Shown piece by piece: positions 62,957 to 64,000 of a stretch of DNA of 64,000 nt; positions within the stretch are counted from its first letter, which is position 1, and every line of letters begins with the position of its first letter. Made by a program: the position numbers and the translations under genes. The notes under the pieces were generated by a model, which was given only the letters and a program-made list of their open reading frames with translations, was not told the DNA's origin and made no database searches. The stretch is from assembly GCA_027532775.1 (NCBI GenBank), contig JAPZTO010000002.1, forward strand, positions 186,001 to 250,000, read 5' to 3'. Source of the DNA: Beijerinckiaceae bacterium (GTDB lineage: Bacteria; Pseudomonadota; Alphaproteobacteria; Rhizobiales; Beijerinckiaceae).

Positions 62957-64000
62957 TCAGATGCCGAGGGATTTCAGCTTCCTGTGCAAGGCCGAACGTT
63001 CCATGCCCACGAACTCGGCCGTGCGCGAGATATTGCCGCCGAAACGGTTGATCTGCGCGATCAGGTATTCGCGCTCGAACACCTCGCGCGCCTCCCGCAG
63101 GGCCATGGAAAGCAGGCGTTCGCCCCCTGCCCCGCTGGGTGTCGGCGGCGCTGACGAGCCGACATCCTGCGGCAGCATTTCGGCGGTGACTTCCTGACTC
63201 GGATCGCCCGCTGCGAGGATCATCAGGCGTTCGACATTGTTGCGCAGCTGCCGGACATTGCCCGGCCAGTCATGCGTCTGCAGGATGGCCATTGCATCCA
63301 TGGCGATCCGCCGCCTGGGCAGGCCCGAGGCGACAGCGATCTGCTGCATGAAATGGTCGATCAGGTCGGGGATGTCCTCGCGCCGTTCCGCCAGAGCCGG
63401 CACGCGGATCGGGACAACGCCGAGGCGATGGTAGAGATCCTCGCGGAAGCGCCCGGCGGCGATTTCCTCCTGCAGGTCGCGGCTGGTGGAGGAGATGATC
63501 CGCACATCGACATGGACGCGGGCATTGCCATCGACGCGCTGGAAATTCTGGTCCACCAGGACGCGCAGGATCTTGTTCTGCGTCTCGCGCGGCATGTCGG
63601 CGATCTCGTCGATGAAGAGCGTGCCGCCATGGGCTTCCTCGAGCGCGCCGATGCGCCTTGCCGCCTTGCCCTTGCCGCCCTCGACGCCGAACAGCGCCTC
63701 CTCCATGCGCTCGGGCGTGATGGCCGCCGCATTGATGACGATGAAGGGGCCGGCCGAGCGGGCCGAGATCTGATGCAGGCTGCGCGCCGCCAGTTCCTTG
63801 CCGGCGCCGGGCGGCCCGCTGATCATGACGCGGGCATTGGTGGGCGCGACGCGCTCGATCTGCTGGCGCAACTGGGAGATCACGGTCGAGGCGCCGACAA
63901 TCCCGTCCGGCACGCCGGAGCGGGTCTTCAGGTCGCGGATCTCGCGCTTGAGTGCCATGGCCTCGAGCGCCCGCCGCGCCACGAGGACGAGGCGATCGGC
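62957..64000 (-). CDS. ntrX: Nitrogen assimilation regulator NtrX (C-terminal part, cut by the window edge)
   Basis: The visible part (about 347 residues) holds the AAA+ sigma-54-type central domain and the Fis-type C-terminal DNA-binding domain, with the receiver domain lying outside the window. Walker A is SGPPGAGKE, Walker B is TLFIDEIADMP. The C-terminal NISRTAEFVGMERSALHRKLKSLGI is the NtrX form of the helix-turn-helix. The sigma-54 contact motif GAFTGA is not present; the segment reads ALFGVEGGKGKAARRIGALEE. The reading frame is open to the window edge. Its position before hfq matches the ntrY-ntrX-hfq order. Confidence 0.92.
   Translation of the reverse strand, partial: ADRLVLVARRALEAMALKREIRDLKTRSGVPDGIVGASTVISQLRQQIERVAPTNARVMISGPPGAGKELAARSLHQISARSAGPFIVINAAAITPERMEEALFGVEGGKGKAARRIGALEEAHGGTLFIDEIADMPRETQNKILRVLVDQNFQRVDGNARVHVDVRIISSTSRDLQEEIAAGRFREDLYHRLGVVPIRVPALAERREDIPDLIDHFMQQIAVASGLPRRRIAMDAMAILQTHDWPGNVRQLRNNVERLMILAAGDPSQEVTAEMLPQDVGSSAPPTPSGAGGERLLSMALREAREVFEREYLIAQINRFGGNISRTAEFVGMERSALHRKLKSLGI

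Overview
The window is a high-GC chromosomal segment of an alphaproteobacterium, most likely of the order Hyphomicrobiales (Rhizobiales). The indications are the ntrX-hfq-hflX order with mazG converging on hflX, an IalB-family secreted protein, HspQ, an OhrR/Ohr pair, an sdhE-mfd pair next to a probable recG start, and an rlpA-dacF-like-tmk-holB-metG-tatD-MBL block beside tRNA-Ser. I cannot name a genus from the sequence alone. There is no phage, transposase, integrase, CRISPR array or rRNA operon.

Layout. (1) 1-21,700 is mostly conserved: probable recG start, sdhE, mfd, a degenerate adenylate-forming protein, an orphan YejA-type binding protein, ialB, hspQ, an LpxL-like acyltransferase, an AEC transporter, a UbiH-type monooxygenase, a quinone reductase translationally coupled to a BMP-type nucleoside ABC transporter, ohrR/ohr, a DMT exporter, rimO and ridA. 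(2) 22,176-31,715 is a catabolic block. It has an amidohydrolase, two mirrored copies of an FAD oxidase plus flavodoxin-fold reductase pair, a creatininase-family amidase, a mini low-molecular-weight phosphatase and an NMT1/THI5-type ABC transporter. (3) 31,787-34,129 holds a CPA2 antiporter and a small membrane protein. (4) 34,345-50,885 is a second catabolic block with the three classical hydantoin enzymes (racemase, D-hydantoinase, N-carbamoyl-D-amino-acid hydrolase). It also has a flavin reductase, a DapA-like protein with altered active site, a polar amino-acid ABC transporter, a peptide-type ABC transporter with two binding proteins, a VOC protein and one FCD-type GntR regulator. (5) 51,677-64,000 returns to conserved genes: tRNA-Ser(UGA), rlpA, dacF-like, tmk, holB, metG, tatD, an MBL hydrolase, mazG, hflX, hfq and the C-terminal part of ntrX.

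How the genes fit together. In block 4 the inferred route is uptake of a cyclic ureide or N-carbamoyl compound, racemisation, ring opening, then decarbamoylation to a D-amino acid. The regulator site ATAC-N5-GTAT occurs both in the gntR/hydantoinase divergent region and before the VOC-transporter operon, so one regulator may govern three operons. Block 2 looks like a separate pathway for an imported small N-heterocycle. It combines ring hydrolysis (amidohydrolase, creatininase-like) with flavin-dependent redox steps carried by two diverged copies of one cassette, and it has no local regulator. This block is the best candidate for something undescribed. A 180-bp stretch of about 29% GC (hand count) lies just 3' of tRNA-Ser, between the accessory blocks and the conserved genes. 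It may mark an old insertion boundary, but no integrase or duplicated tRNA end was found.
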